A stretch of 14,220 bases of DNA from Pseudomonadota bacterium (lineage in GTDB: Bacteria; Desulfobacterota; DSM-4660; Desulfatiglandales; B25-G16), in contig JADFWK010000081.1 of assembly GCA_015223015.1 (NCBI GenBank), positions 1 through 14,220 of the forward strand, given 5' to 3'. Within the stretch, counting starts at the first letter, position 1. The number at the start of each line of letters is the position of its first letter. Shown in pieces: positions 6,748 through 13,906 of this stretch. The position numbers were made by a program, and so were the translations under genes. Below the pieces are notes generated by a model. That model ran no database searches. It was not told the DNA's origin and saw nothing but the letters and a program-made list of their open reading frames with translations.

Positions 6748-6945
6748 AAAACCTGGTGCGGCCCACACTTAAAACCTTAGCCCCACTCCTACTACCTTTT
6801 TAGCGAGTAACAACTCTAGTCTTCAAAATCGCAGGAAAGGTGTGAGCAATTATCTAAAACGATCTAAAATAATTGACTGGACAGAAGGCCTTTGATAGAA
6901 GGGAATCTTGTTCTGCTAGTCTACTAGGATAGAAAGGATACCCGT
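6748..6945. other. Intergenic region upstream of hisS
   Basis: These 198 nt contain no gene. A candidate -35 box TTGACT is at 6873-6878, but the -10 candidates 15-17 nt later (around GATAGAA, 6894-6900) are weak. The octamer ATCTAAAA occurs twice, at 6852-6859 and 6862-6869, exactly 10 nt apart and therefore on the same face of the helix. A small inverted repeat CTAG-N4-CTAG lies at 6916-6927. The hisS ribosome binding site AGAAAGGA is at 6931-6938. I see no T-box or other riboswitch pattern. Confidence 0.45.
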
Positions 6946-8214
6946 GTGCAGCTTAAGGCAATAAGAGGTTTTAAAGATATACTTCCTTCTCAGGTTGGAA
7001 CCTGGAACAGGATTGAATCGGAGGCGAAGCGCATATTTGAGGTGTTTGGGTACCAGGAAATCAGGATCCCGATACTCGAGAAAGCCGAGCTGTTTGCTCG
7101 TGGGATAGGCGAGGACACCGATATTGTCTCAAAGGAGATGTACACGCTTACGGATAGGAAGGGCAACCAACTCGCCATGAGACCAGAGGCAACGGCGTCG
7201 ATCCTGCGGGCTTATATAGAGAATAAACTCTATGAGGGTCATCCGGTAAGGAAGCTCTTTACGATAGGCCCAATGTTCAGGTATGAGAGGCCTCAGAAGG
7301 GCAGAAGGAGACAATTTCATCAGATAAATGTTGAGATTATTGGAGACCCGGGCCCAAAATCGGATAGTGAACTGATATATATGATTATGTACCTTTTTTC
7401 TTCTCTTGGGTTGCATGACCTGGTCCTCCATGTCAACTCTCTGGGCTGTTTAGAATGCAGGGCGCCATTCCGGGGGGCACTGAAGGATTACCTTAAGAAA
7501 TATGGCGCAGATCTCTGCCCTGACTGTCAGATCAGGATGGAGACGAACCCTCTAAGGGTGTTTGATTGCAAAGTAGAGAGATGTATCCAGGTGATAAAGA
7601 ATGCCCCGTCCATGCTTGGTTTTTTGTGTCATGATTGCGCTCAGCATTTTGAAGTCCTCAAGGCACACCTCAAGGAATTGGATGTTGGTTTTGTTGTAAA
7701 CTCACATTTGATGAGGGGTCTTGATTATTACACAAGAACTACTTTCGAGGTGCAGACCCAAGAGCTGGGAGCCCAGAATGCGATCGCAGGTGGAGGCAGG
7801 TATGACCGCCTGATAAAAGAGTTTGGTGGCCCAGATACCCCTTCAATAGGATTTGCCATAGGCGTGGAAAGGGTTGTTGAACTATTGAAGGAGCAGGGTG
7901 ACTCGAGCGAAGCAGGGCCGGATCTTTTCCTGGCTCCTCTGGGAAAAGAGGCAGAGAATAAGGCATTTATCTGGTTACAGGAACTCCGTAAGGCTGGGCT
8001 TAAATGTGAGATGGAGTACAGATCTTTAGGCTTGAAGGCTCAAATGAGGCATGCAGACCGACTGAAAGCTCGGAAGGTTCTGATTGTAGGAGAAGATGAA
8101 TTAAGTAAAGGCAAGGGTATTCTGAGGGATATGCTCACCAAGGAACAAACAGAGCTTCCCTTGGATAGCGCGGTGAGTGAACTCATCGAGATGAAGGAAA
8201 GAAATTGGATATAG
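6946..8214 (+). CDS. hisS: Histidyl-tRNA synthetase
   Basis: A class II aminoacyl-tRNA synthetase of 422 residues that charges tRNA-His in the cytosol. The N-terminal IRGFKDILP (6-14) is diagnostic. Motif 2 spans about 107-131 with the FRYERPQKGRRRQFHQ core. The histidine-binding LDYYTRTTFE (259-268) and AGGGRYDRL (281-289) and motif 3 IGFAIGVERV (301-310) are present, and residues about 325-422 are the anticodon-binding domain. The insertion between motifs 2 and 3 contains three CxxC pairs (168/171, 191/194, 228/231) plus Cys208 and Cys213, a pattern common to many bacterial HisRS. The start is GTG 6946, 7 nt after AGAAAGGA. The stop lies inside the next gene, aspS. Confidence 0.97.
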   Translation: MQLKAIRGFKDILPSQVGTWNRIESEAKRIFEVFGYQEIRIPILEKAELFARGIGEDTDIVSKEMYTLTDRKGNQLAMRPEATASILRAYIENKLYEGHPVRKLFTIGPMFRYERPQKGRRRQFHQINVEIIGDPGPKSDSELIYMIMYLFSSLGLHDLVLHVNSLGCLECRAPFRGALKDYLKKYGADLCPDCQIRMETNPLRVFDCKVERCIQVIKNAPSMLGFLCHDCAQHFEVLKAHLKELDVGFVVNSHLMRGLDYYTRTTFEVQTQELGAQNAIAGGGRYDRLIKEFGGPDTPSIGFAIGVERVVELLKEQGDSSEAGPDLFLAPLGKEAENKAFIWLQELRKAGLKCEMEYRSLGLKAQMRHADRLKARKVLIVGEDELSKGKGILRDMLTKEQTELPLDSAVSELIEMKERNWI

Positions 8215-9989
8215 ATACCCTCAAAGATTGGAAAAGGACGAACGACTGCGGCAGCTTGCGGAGAGATGATATTGACCGGGAGGTCATCCTCATGGGATGG
8301 GTCAACAGACGGCGGGACTTTGGGAAAGTGACCTTTATTGATCTCAGGGATCGATTTGGCTTGACTCAGATTGTGTTTGACCGGGAATTCGACAAGACCA
8401 GCCATAAAAAGGCAGGTGTCTTGAGGAATGAGTGGGTCATTGCTGTAAGGGGAGTCGTCACGGCCCGCCTGGCTGGTCAGGAAAACCCTGATCTCCCAAC
8501 CGGAGATATTGAGGTAAAGGTCAAGGAACTGAAGATATTGAATGAGACAGAGGTACCGCCATTCCAAGTTGATGGAAAAGTCGATGCATCAGAGAATTTG
8601 CGCCTTAAATATAGGTACCTGGAGCTGAGGAGGCCAGCCCTCTTTAGTAACCTCGCCACGAGGCACAGGATAGCTCTGCAGATACGAAACCTTTTGACTA
8701 GAGAGGGATTCGTTGAGGTGGAAACCCCTTTTCTTGCCAAGAGTACCCCTGAAGGGGCTCGGGACTATCTCGTGCCAAGCCGGATAACAAAAGGTTCGTT
8801 TTACGCCTTGCCCCAATCCCCGCAGTTGTTTAAACAGCTCTTGATGGTGGCTGGCTTTGATCGCTATTTTCAGATTGTCCGATGTTTTAGAGATGAGGAT
8901 TTAAGGGCTGATAGACAACCGGAGTTCACCCAGGTTGACCTTGAGCTGTCCTTTGCAGACGAGGATGGGGTTATGGATGTCATTGAGGGCATGATGGTGG
9001 ATCTATTCTCGGCTATTTTGGACTACCCTATTTCACGGCCATTTCCCAGAATTGAATATCAGAATGCCATGGATATATATGGTTCTGACAAACCAGATAC
9101 CAGATTCAATATGGAATTGATGGATTTCTCAGATCTCCTCAAATCCTCGGATTTTAAGGTCTTCACCGATGTGTTGGAGGGGGGAGGCGTTGTTAAGGCG
9201 TTGGCCGTTAAGGGAGGAGCCTCATTTTCTCGGAAAGATCTGGATGACCTAAACCATGTGGTAATTGGTTCCGGTGCCAAGGGATTGTTTTGGGCCAAAC
9301 TTCAACCTGATGGGTGGCAGTCACCACTGTCCAAGTTTTTAGCACCTGATTGTAGGGGTGCTGTTGAAAAACGACTTGGGGCCACACAAGGGGATCTTAT
9401 TCTCTTTGTGGCTGATATGGCGCATATAGCTAACGAGGCACTCGGTTTATTGAGGATCAAGATCGGCAAGAGACTCGATTTAGCCAAAGATGGAACCTAC
9501 TCACTGGTGTGGGTAACCAGATTCCCTCTGCTGGAATACAATAGTGAAGAAAACAGATATGTAGCTGTTCACCATCCCTTTACTGCCCCACTCGAAGAGG
9601 ATATACCTTTGCTGGCGGAAAGACCGGAGGCGGTAAGGGCACGATCATATGATTTGGTTTTGAACGGCGAGGAGATAGGAGGAGGCAGCGTGAGGATCCA
9701 TTCGCTTGGCTTGCAAAACCAAATCTTCCGTGCCTTGGGGTTGGGTGAAGAACAGGTGAGGGAAAAATTTGGGTTTTTCCTTGAGGCACTTAGCTACGGT
9801 GCACCTCCGCACGCAGGTATTGCCCTTGGTTTTGACCGACTTGTGGCCATTATGGTTGGGGCAGAGTCCTTACGGGATGTCATTGCCTTTCCCAAAACCC
9901 AACGAGCAACCTGTGCCGTTAGCGATGCCCCTTCGAAGGTGGATAGAGATCAGCTTGCCGAATTGGGCCTTTCACTTACTCCTCCCTGA
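8205..9989 (+). CDS. aspS: Aspartyl-tRNA synthetase (bacterial type with GAD domain)
   Basis: A class IIb synthetase of 594 residues. The N-terminal OB-fold anticodon domain holds GWVNRRRDFG (31-40). Motif 2 at about 221-241 reads RCFRDEDLRADRQPEFTQVD. A GAD insertion of about 120 residues (around 295-420) marks the bacterial form. Motif 3 GIALGFDRLVAIM (about 538-550) is followed by the conserved DVIAFPKTQ. The start is TTG 8205, inside the last codons of hisS (10-nt overlap), with AAGGAAAG at 8194-8201 as ribosome binding site, so translation is probably coupled. Phe39 stands where tRNA-Asp-specific enzymes usually have Leu and non-discriminating ones His, so it is unclear whether it also charges tRNA-Asn. 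A terminator follows at 10155-10190. Confidence 0.97.
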   Translation: MDIDTLKDWKRTNDCGSLRRDDIDREVILMGWVNRRRDFGKVTFIDLRDRFGLTQIVFDREFDKTSHKKAGVLRNEWVIAVRGVVTARLAGQENPDLPTGDIEVKVKELKILNETEVPPFQVDGKVDASENLRLKYRYLELRRPALFSNLATRHRIALQIRNLLTREGFVEVETPFLAKSTPEGARDYLVPSRITKGSFYALPQSPQLFKQLLMVAGFDRYFQIVRCFRDEDLRADRQPEFTQVDLELSFADEDGVMDVIEGMMVDLFSAILDYPISRPFPRIEYQNAMDIYGSDKPDTRFNMELMDFSDLLKSSDFKVFTDVLEGGGVVKALAVKGGASFSRKDLDDLNHVVIGSGAKGLFWAKLQPDGWQSPLSKFLAPDCRGAVEKRLGATQGDLILFVADMAHIANEALGLLRIKIGKRLDLAKDGTYSLVWVTRFPLLEYNSEENRYVAVHHPFTAPLEEDIPLLAERPEAVRARSYDLVLNGEEIGGGSVRIHSLGLQNQIFRALGLGEEQVREKFGFFLEALSYGAPPHAGIALGFDRLVAIMVGAESLRDVIAFPKTQRATCAVSDAPSKVDRDQLAELGLSLTPP

Positions 9990-10026
9990 GAATGTAACAG
10001 TGACCCCTGGGTTGACGCATTATGCT

Positions 10027-10042
10027 TTGAGATAGATCTCAA
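10027..10042. promoter_or_regulatory. Palindrome TTGAGAT-AG-ATCTCAA
   Basis: A perfect 7-bp inverted repeat with a 2-nt centre, 38 nt after the aspS stop. It has no T tract, so it is not a terminator. Its compact symmetry is what a dimeric DNA-binding protein would recognise, but no promoter is obvious beside it and it could be chance. Confidence 0.3.
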
Positions 10043-10154
10043 TACTGTCGAGAATAGAGCCAGAGATCCTGAGCCGGTAATTTGGAATGCGAAGTGTCTG
10101 GGATCTGGGTATTTCGCCCTACTCGAAATGGGGAAAGGGCACAGAATAAAATGC

Positions 10155-10190
10155 CCCCCAGTGCTGAATGGGGGTTGTTTTCTTGTTTTT
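10155..10190 (+). terminator. Rho-independent terminator of hisS-aspS
   Basis: The stem CCCCCA (10155-10160)/TGGGGG (10169-10174) has an 8-nt loop and is followed by a T-rich tract (10175-10190). It ends the hisS-aspS transcript about 165 nt after the aspS stop. Confidence 0.8.
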
Positions 10191-10316
10191 GAGTAGACTA
10201 CCTGATTGAACATAGCTCTCTTTTTCGATTAGTAGTAGTCGCTAAGATCATAAGGTGTGACGGAAAGATAGCCATACCCTGGACTTTGACGTTACCCTGG
10301 ATAGCCTGTTTTTGAC

Positions 10317-10346
10317 TTGACAATGGGGTGCATGTCAAAGTATCAG
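10317..10346 (+). promoter_or_regulatory. Candidate promoter with overlapping inverted repeat, upstream of the biotin carrier gene
   Basis: The box TTGACA (10317-10322), an 18-nt spacer and TATCAG (10341-10346) resemble a sigma-70 promoter. The -35 hexamer also forms the left arm of a perfect inverted repeat, TTGACA (10317-10322)/TGTCAA (10333-10338), with 10 nt between the arms. That would place an operator across the promoter. The leader to the GTG at 10454 would be about 100 nt. Confidence 0.5.
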
Positions 10347-10453
10347 AATAGAGCAATACAGAAATAGAACTAGTCCGCAGCAAGAGAGGTGATAGAGGAG
10401 CAGGCTCTTACTGGGGATGTTTGTTTTTATCTAAAATAGGAGGAGGTGCAGAA

Positions 10454-10666
10454 GTGAGTGATGTAACAGCTCCCATGGCGGGAAAGGTAATCGAGGTAAA
10501 GGTGCAGGTAGGCGACACGGTTAATGAGAATGATGAGGTTCTTATTCTTGAGGCCATGAAGATGGAGATGCCTATAGTGGCCCCAGCATCGGGAAAGGTT
10601 AGCGAGATAAAATGCCAGAAAGGAGATTCAGTCGCAGCCGATGATGTTTTAATGGTGATCGAATAG
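10454..10666 (+). CDS. Biotin carrier protein of a decarboxylase/carboxylase (biotinyl domain only)
   Basis: A single biotinyl/lipoyl-like domain of 70 residues. The biotin attachment site is Lys36 in LEAMKMEMP, with the usual Gly-rich turns APMAGKV (6-12) and APASGKV near residues 42-48. It carries CO2 between a carboxyltransferase and a partner subunit. It is the size of the biotin-carrying gamma subunit of methylmalonyl-CoA decarboxylase without the usual Pro/Ala-rich N-terminal linker. The start is GTG 10454, with AGGAGGAGG ending 7 nt before it; an in-frame ATG at 10421 would place the ribosome binding site inside the gene. Downstream lie a terminator, a small membrane protein and the Na+-pump beta subunit, so it probably serves a Na+-translocating methylmalonyl-CoA (or oxaloacetate) decarboxylase. 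The carboxyltransferase is not in the window. Confidence 0.93.
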   Translation: MSDVTAPMAGKVIEVKVQVGDTVNENDEVLILEAMKMEMPIVAPASGKVSEIKCQKGDSVAADDVLMVIE

Positions 10667-10696
10667 ACGCACAGCTTTTTGAATACTCGGAAATAG

Positions 10697-10730
10697 GCGC
10701 CCTGTGCGGTCACCGGCAGGGCGCTTTTTT
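10697..10730 (+). terminator. Strong rho-independent terminator after the biotin carrier gene
   Basis: A perfect 8-bp stem GCGCCCTG (10697-10704)/CAGGGCGC (10717-10724) is followed by six T residues (10725-10730). It separates the biotin carrier from the pump genes, so the two must be made from different transcripts or by partial readthrough. Confidence 0.9.
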
Positions 10731-10737
10731 GCAGTAA

Positions 10738-10834
10738 TTGTTGGCAAAGGTATCAGTGCCCATTATTCGAGCACCGATACCTGGTGAGTCTAGATAGGGT
10801 AACAGTAATTACAATAGTAAGGGAGAGTATCGGT
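10738..10834 (+). promoter_or_regulatory. Structured leader/operator before the membrane-protein and pump genes
   Basis: A candidate promoter is TTGTTG (10738-10743), 17 nt, CATTAT (10761-10766). Across it lies an inverted repeat: left arm 10748-10759 (AGGTATCAGTGC) and right arm 10771-10782 (GCACCGATACCT), with one mismatch (A10755 against C10775) and an 11-nt loop. There is no T tract. The sequence GTATCGGT occurs again at 10827-10834, between the ribosome binding site (AGGGAGAG, 10820-10827) and the ATG at 10835. It is perfectly complementary to ACCGATAC (10773-10780) in the right arm. The arrangement fits either a repressor operator with three half-sites or an RNA leader with two exclusive foldings. 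Confidence 0.5.
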
Positions 10835-10963
10835 ATGGTTGATTGGAGTCTTGCACTAAGGATATTCAGCTTTGGTTTGCTGGCTGTCTTCTGTTCACTC
10901 GGGATACTGATAGGGGCAATATATGGATTTGGGAAGGTCTTAAAGGCGTTTGAAAAAGATTAA
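10835..10963 (+). CDS. 42-residue single-span membrane protein, OadG/small-subunit-like
   Basis: Translation of 10835-10963 gives 42 residues: a short polar N-terminus (MVDWSLALR), one hydrophobic span at about 10-33 (IFSFGLLAVF onward) and a charged tail (KVLKAFEKD). It is too short for most gene finders. AGGGAGAG at 10820-10827 is a good ribosome binding site, and the Na+-pump beta subunit starts 17 nt after its stop. Na+-translocating decarboxylases contain small membrane subunits (OadG; MmdD and MmdE in Veillonella) that anchor or stabilise the complex, and position and topology match that role. Sequence similarity to known subunits is not something I can confirm, so the function is inferred from context. 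The N-terminal half is probably outside or in the membrane with the lysine-rich tail in the cytosol, following the positive-inside rule. Confidence 0.75.
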   Translation: MVDWSLALRIFSFGLLAVFCSLGILIGAIYGFGKVLKAFEKD

Positions 10964-10979
10964 TCAGTGAGGGTGGATT

Positions 10980-12086
10980 ATGTTCGATATGATTATGACA
11001 ACAGGTGTTGTGCACCTAACCATTGGCAATCTCGTCATGTGGCTCATTGCCTTTTTGTTTATCTACCTGGCTATAACAAAAAACTACGAGCCGCTCCTTT
11101 TAGTACCTATCGGTTTTGGTATATTGGTCGTCAATCTACCCCTCACCTTTCTCATGGGGGAAGGGGAAGGGCTTTTGTGGAAATTTTACCATTACGGATT
11201 GGAGTGGGAGGTAATTCCCCCGCTTATCTTTTTGGGTCTGGGTGCTATGACCGATTTCGGACCTATGATTGCCAATCCTAAGACCCTCATATTAGGTGCT
11301 GGGGCACAATTCGGGGTTTACGTTTCGTTTTTCGGAGCCCTCTTTCTGGGCTTTAACATACCTGAGGCGTGTTCAATAGGTATCATTGGCGGGGCTGATG
11401 GCCCGACCACTATCTACACTACCGTGCACCTTGCTCCTCATCTGTTGGGAGCAACAGCTGTTGCAGCATACTCTTACATGTCCCTCGTTCCCATTATTCA
11501 GCCCCCTATCATGAGGCTTCTCACTACTGAGAAGGAGCGGAAAATCAAGATGAGGCAGTTAAGGCCCGTTTCGAAGAAGGAAAAAATCATTTTTCCCTTG
11601 GTGACCGTTCTGGTTATCTGCCTTATTGTTCCAGCCTCTGCACCTCTCATGGCCATGTTTATGTTAGGAAATCTCTTCAAAGAGTGCGGGGTCGTAAAAA
11701 GGCTCGCAGACGCAGCGGCCAATGAACTCATGAATATCGTCACCATTCTGTTAGGTATCAGCGTTGGGGCCACCATGTCTGCAGAGGGTTTTTTGAGACC
11801 GCAGGTTATTTTTGTATTCATTATGGGGCTCGTGGCCTTTGCCTTCTCAACAGCAGCTGGTATAATGTTGGCAAAACTTATGAATCTCTTTGCCAAGGAA
11901 AAGATAAATCCGCTGATCGGTTCTGCAGGTGTGTCTGCCGTTCCAATGGCTGCCAGGGTAAGTCAGGTGGTGGGTGCAAAAGCTGATCCGAAAAATTTCT
12001 TACTCATGCATGCCATGGGTCCTAATGTGGCAGGTGTTATCGGGACAGTCGTGGCCGCAGGTGTATTTATCGCACTTGCCGGATGA
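10980..12086 (+). CDS. oadB: Na+-translocating decarboxylase beta subunit (OadB/MmdB family)
   Basis: A very hydrophobic membrane protein of 368 residues that couples decarboxylation of carboxybiotin to Na+ export. The family's key residues fit the Klebsiella OadB numbering exactly: Asp140 in [10 protein letters not shown] (Asp203), Tyr166 in AYSYMSLVP (Tyr229), and Asn310, Gly314, Ser319 and Arg326 in [10 protein letters not shown] and the following VPMAAR (Asn373, Gly377, Ser382, Arg389). An N-terminal [12 protein letters not shown] helix and the usual helices elsewhere are present; length is within the shorter members of the family. The ribosome binding site is GAGGG at 10969-10973. The neighbouring biotin carrier and methylmalonyl-CoA mutase favour methylmalonyl-CoA as substrate, although oxaloacetate or glutaconyl-CoA decarboxylases share this subunit. 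Run in reverse, it could carboxylate propionyl-CoA at the expense of a Na+ gradient. Confidence 0.96.
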   Translation: MFDMIMTTGVVHLTIGNLVMWLIAFLFIYLAITKNYEPLLLVPIGFGILVVNLPLTFLMGEGEGLLWKFYHYGLEWEVIPPLIFLGLGAMTDFGPMIANPKTLILGAGAQFGVYVSFFGALFLGFNIPEACSIGIIGGADGPTTIYTTVHLAPHLLGATAVAAYSYMSLVPIIQPPIMRLLTTEKERKIKMRQLRPVSKKEKIIFPLVTVLVICLIVPASAPLMAMFMLGNLFKECGVVKRLADAAANELMNIVTILLGISVGATMSAEGFLRPQVIFVFIMGLVAFAFSTAAGIMLAKLMNLFAKEKINPLIGSAGVSAVPMAARVSQVVGAKADPKNFLLMHAMGPNVAGVIGTVVAAGVFIALAG

Positions 12087-12109
12087 GGAAGAAGAGGGGA
12101 GCCCGGAGA

Positions 12110-13789
12110 ATGTTTGAGGACGGAAAGATTAAGGAAATAAACGAAGAATACAGAAAATGGTCTGAAAAAATTGAACGGACTTTAGCAAAGAGACCTGAGC
12201 GGAAAGATGATTTTGTCAATACCTCAGGTATTCCGGTAAAAAGGGTATATACGCCTCTTGATGCACATGATTTTGATTACGTGGAAGACCTCGGTTTGCC
12301 TGGAGAGTACCCTTTTACCAGAGGGGTTCAACCTACCATGTATAGAGGAAGATTATGGACCATGAGGCAATATGCCGGTTTTGCTACTGCTGAGGACACG
12401 AATCGGCGATACCGGTTCCTCTTAGAGCACGGCCAGACTGGCCTTTCAGTAGCCTTTGATCTCCCTACCCAGATAGGATACGATTCAGACCACCCACTGG
12501 CTCAGGGGGAGGTAGGAAAGGTTGGAGTAACTATCGATTCGATTAAAGACATGGAAATACTCTTTGACCAGATCCCCCTGGATAAGGTGAGTACCTCAAT
12601 GACCATAAATGCCCCTGCGGCTGTGCTTTTGGCCATGTACATAGGCGTTGCCGAGAAGCAGGGTGTATCCTCAAAAGACTTGCGGGGAACCATTCAGAAT
12701 GATATCCTCAAGGAGTATTCTGCCCGGGGTACATATATCTTCCCGCCTCAGCCGTCTATGAGGATTATCACAGACATCTTTTCATTTTGTTCACAAGAGG
12801 TTCCCCAATGGAACACGATCAGCATTAGCGGATACCATATCAGGGAGGCTGGCTCAACAGCGGTTCAAGAGGTTGCCTTCACCCTGGCCGATGGCATTGC
12901 TTATGTTGAGGCAGCCATTAATGCCGGCCTGGATGTGGATGAGTTTGCACCGCGTCTGTCCTTCTTTTTCAACGCCCACCTTGATTTTTTAGAGGAGATC
13001 AGCAAGTTCAGGGCTGCACGCAGGCTGTGGGCGAAAATTATGCGAGAAAGATTCAAGGCTAAGGATCCTCGGTCAATGATGATGAGGTTCCATACCCAGA
13101 CCGCTGGTTGTACGCTTACGGCACGGCAGCCAAAGAATAACATAGTACGAGTTGCCTTTCAGGCGCTTGCTGCGGTCTTGGGCGGTACACAATCGCTCCA
13201 TACCAATTCCATGGATGAGGCCTTTTGTTTGCCGGGTGAGGAGGCGGTTCAGATTGCCCTGAGAACCCAGCAGCTTATTGGCTATGAGTCGTGTGTCACT
13301 GACACGGTAGATCCCTTAGGCGGTTCATACTTTGTGGAAGCCTTGACAGAAGAGATTTTTGAGAGGGCTCAAGAGTATATTGATAAAATCGATGAGCTTG
13401 GCGGAGCAGCAGCTGCGATTGAAAAGGGTTTCATCCAAAGGGAAATCCAGGACAGTGCATATCGGTACCAGAGAGAAATCGAGAAAGAAGAGAGGGTGGT
13501 AGTTGGTGTAAACAAGTTCCAGATAGAGGAAAAACCTCCAAAGGATCTTCTTCGCGTGGACCCTGGTGTGAGGATTTCTCAGATGGAAGGGCTAGAAAAG
13601 CTCAGGTCAGAGCGGGACAATAGCAAGGTGAAGGGTATGCTGGGTGATTTGAAAAAGGCTGCACAGGGAAAGGATAACCTGATGCCCGTTATTTTGGAGG
13701 CGGTCAAGGCCTACGCCACCCTGGGAGAGATCTGTGACGAGCTAAGGGATGTTTTTGGTGAATATCAACCAGTCAGCACCATTGGCTGA
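12110..13789 (+). CDS. mcmA: Methylmalonyl-CoA mutase, catalytic (substrate-binding) chain without B12 domain
   Basis: A protein of 559 residues from ATG 12110, covering the TIM-barrel catalytic domain of methylmalonyl-CoA mutase. It interconverts succinyl-CoA and (R)-methylmalonyl-CoA using adenosylcobalamin. Tyr88 ([10 protein letters not shown]), Arg206 ([10 protein letters not shown]) and Tyr242-His243 ([10 protein letters not shown]) correspond in spacing to Tyr89, Arg207 and Tyr243-His244 of the Propionibacterium enzyme. Isobutyryl-CoA mutases replace the first two, so methylmalonyl-CoA specificity is supported. The protein ends before the DxHxxG B12-binding domain, which must be a separate small subunit, as in archaea and many anaerobes. 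An ATG at 12083 overlaps the pump stop codon and would add nine basic residues; I prefer 12110, which has AAGAGGGGA 9 nt upstream and the usual N-terminus. It is probably co-transcribed with the pump gene. Confidence 0.95.
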   Translation: MFEDGKIKEINEEYRKWSEKIERTLAKRPERKDDFVNTSGIPVKRVYTPLDAHDFDYVEDLGLPGEYPFTRGVQPTMYRGRLWTMRQYAGFATAEDTNRRYRFLLEHGQTGLSVAFDLPTQIGYDSDHPLAQGEVGKVGVTIDSIKDMEILFDQIPLDKVSTSMTINAPAAVLLAMYIGVAEKQGVSSKDLRGTIQNDILKEYSARGTYIFPPQPSMRIITDIFSFCSQEVPQWNTISISGYHIREAGSTAVQEVAFTLADGIAYVEAAINAGLDVDEFAPRLSFFFNAHLDFLEEISKFRAARRLWAKIMRERFKAKDPRSMMMRFHTQTAGCTLTARQPKNNIVRVAFQALAAVLGGTQSLHTNSMDEAFCLPGEEAVQIALRTQQLIGYESCVTDTVDPLGGSYFVEALTEEIFERAQEYIDKIDELGGAAAAIEKGFIQREIQDSAYRYQREIEKEERVVVGVNKFQIEEKPPKDLLRVDPGVRISQMEGLEKLRSERDNSKVKGMLGDLKKAAQGKDNLMPVILEAVKAYATLGEICDELRDVFGEYQPVSTIG

Positions 13790-13906
13790 GGCCAGTTGAT
13801 CAATCGTCTTGTGAGTGACTAAAATGAACTAAAATGCCTAAAGTGAACTAAAGTTATTGAGGTACTGTTAGAGGAGTGACTAAAGTGAGCTAAAGTGACT
13901 AAAATG
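13790..13906. repeat. Seven 9-10 bp repeats (consensus rACTAAARTG) upstream of the four-helix gene
   Basis: The motif CTAAA(A/G)TG, usually preceded by GA or AA, occurs at 13815-13826, 13827-13836, 13837-13845, 13846-13855 (ending TT), 13876-13887, 13888-13897 and 13898-13906. The first four are tandem, 20 nt of unrelated sequence follows, then three more. The last copy contains the ATG at 13904. The copies vary at the A/G position and in the two leading bases. From memory of similar loci, short AT-rich repeats of this type commonly precede four-helix-bundle genes in anaerobes; I cannot verify this here. No terminator is seen between the mutase stop and these repeats. Confidence 0.8.

Larger units (their letters stand above)
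9990..10453. other. Intergenic region between aspS and the biotin carrier gene
   Basis: These 464 nt contain no gene that I can support. In order they hold a 7-bp palindrome with a 2-nt centre (10027-10042), a rho-independent terminator (10155-10190), a candidate promoter with an overlapping inverted repeat (10317-10346), about 100 nt of possible leader, and the strong ribosome binding site AGGAGGAGG at 10438-10446. A 22-codon frame at about 10120-10198 reads through the terminator and is not credible. Confidence 0.6.

Noticed and set aside
9769..10035. 88-codon + strand frame overlapping the end of aspS
   Set aside because: It is out of frame with aspS motif 3, which is well conserved, and its product is unlike any known protein.
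13815..13906. CRISPR or iteron origin
   Set aside because: The units are only 9-10 bp and mostly abut each other, and there is no replication initiator gene; the link to the four-helix gene explains them better.
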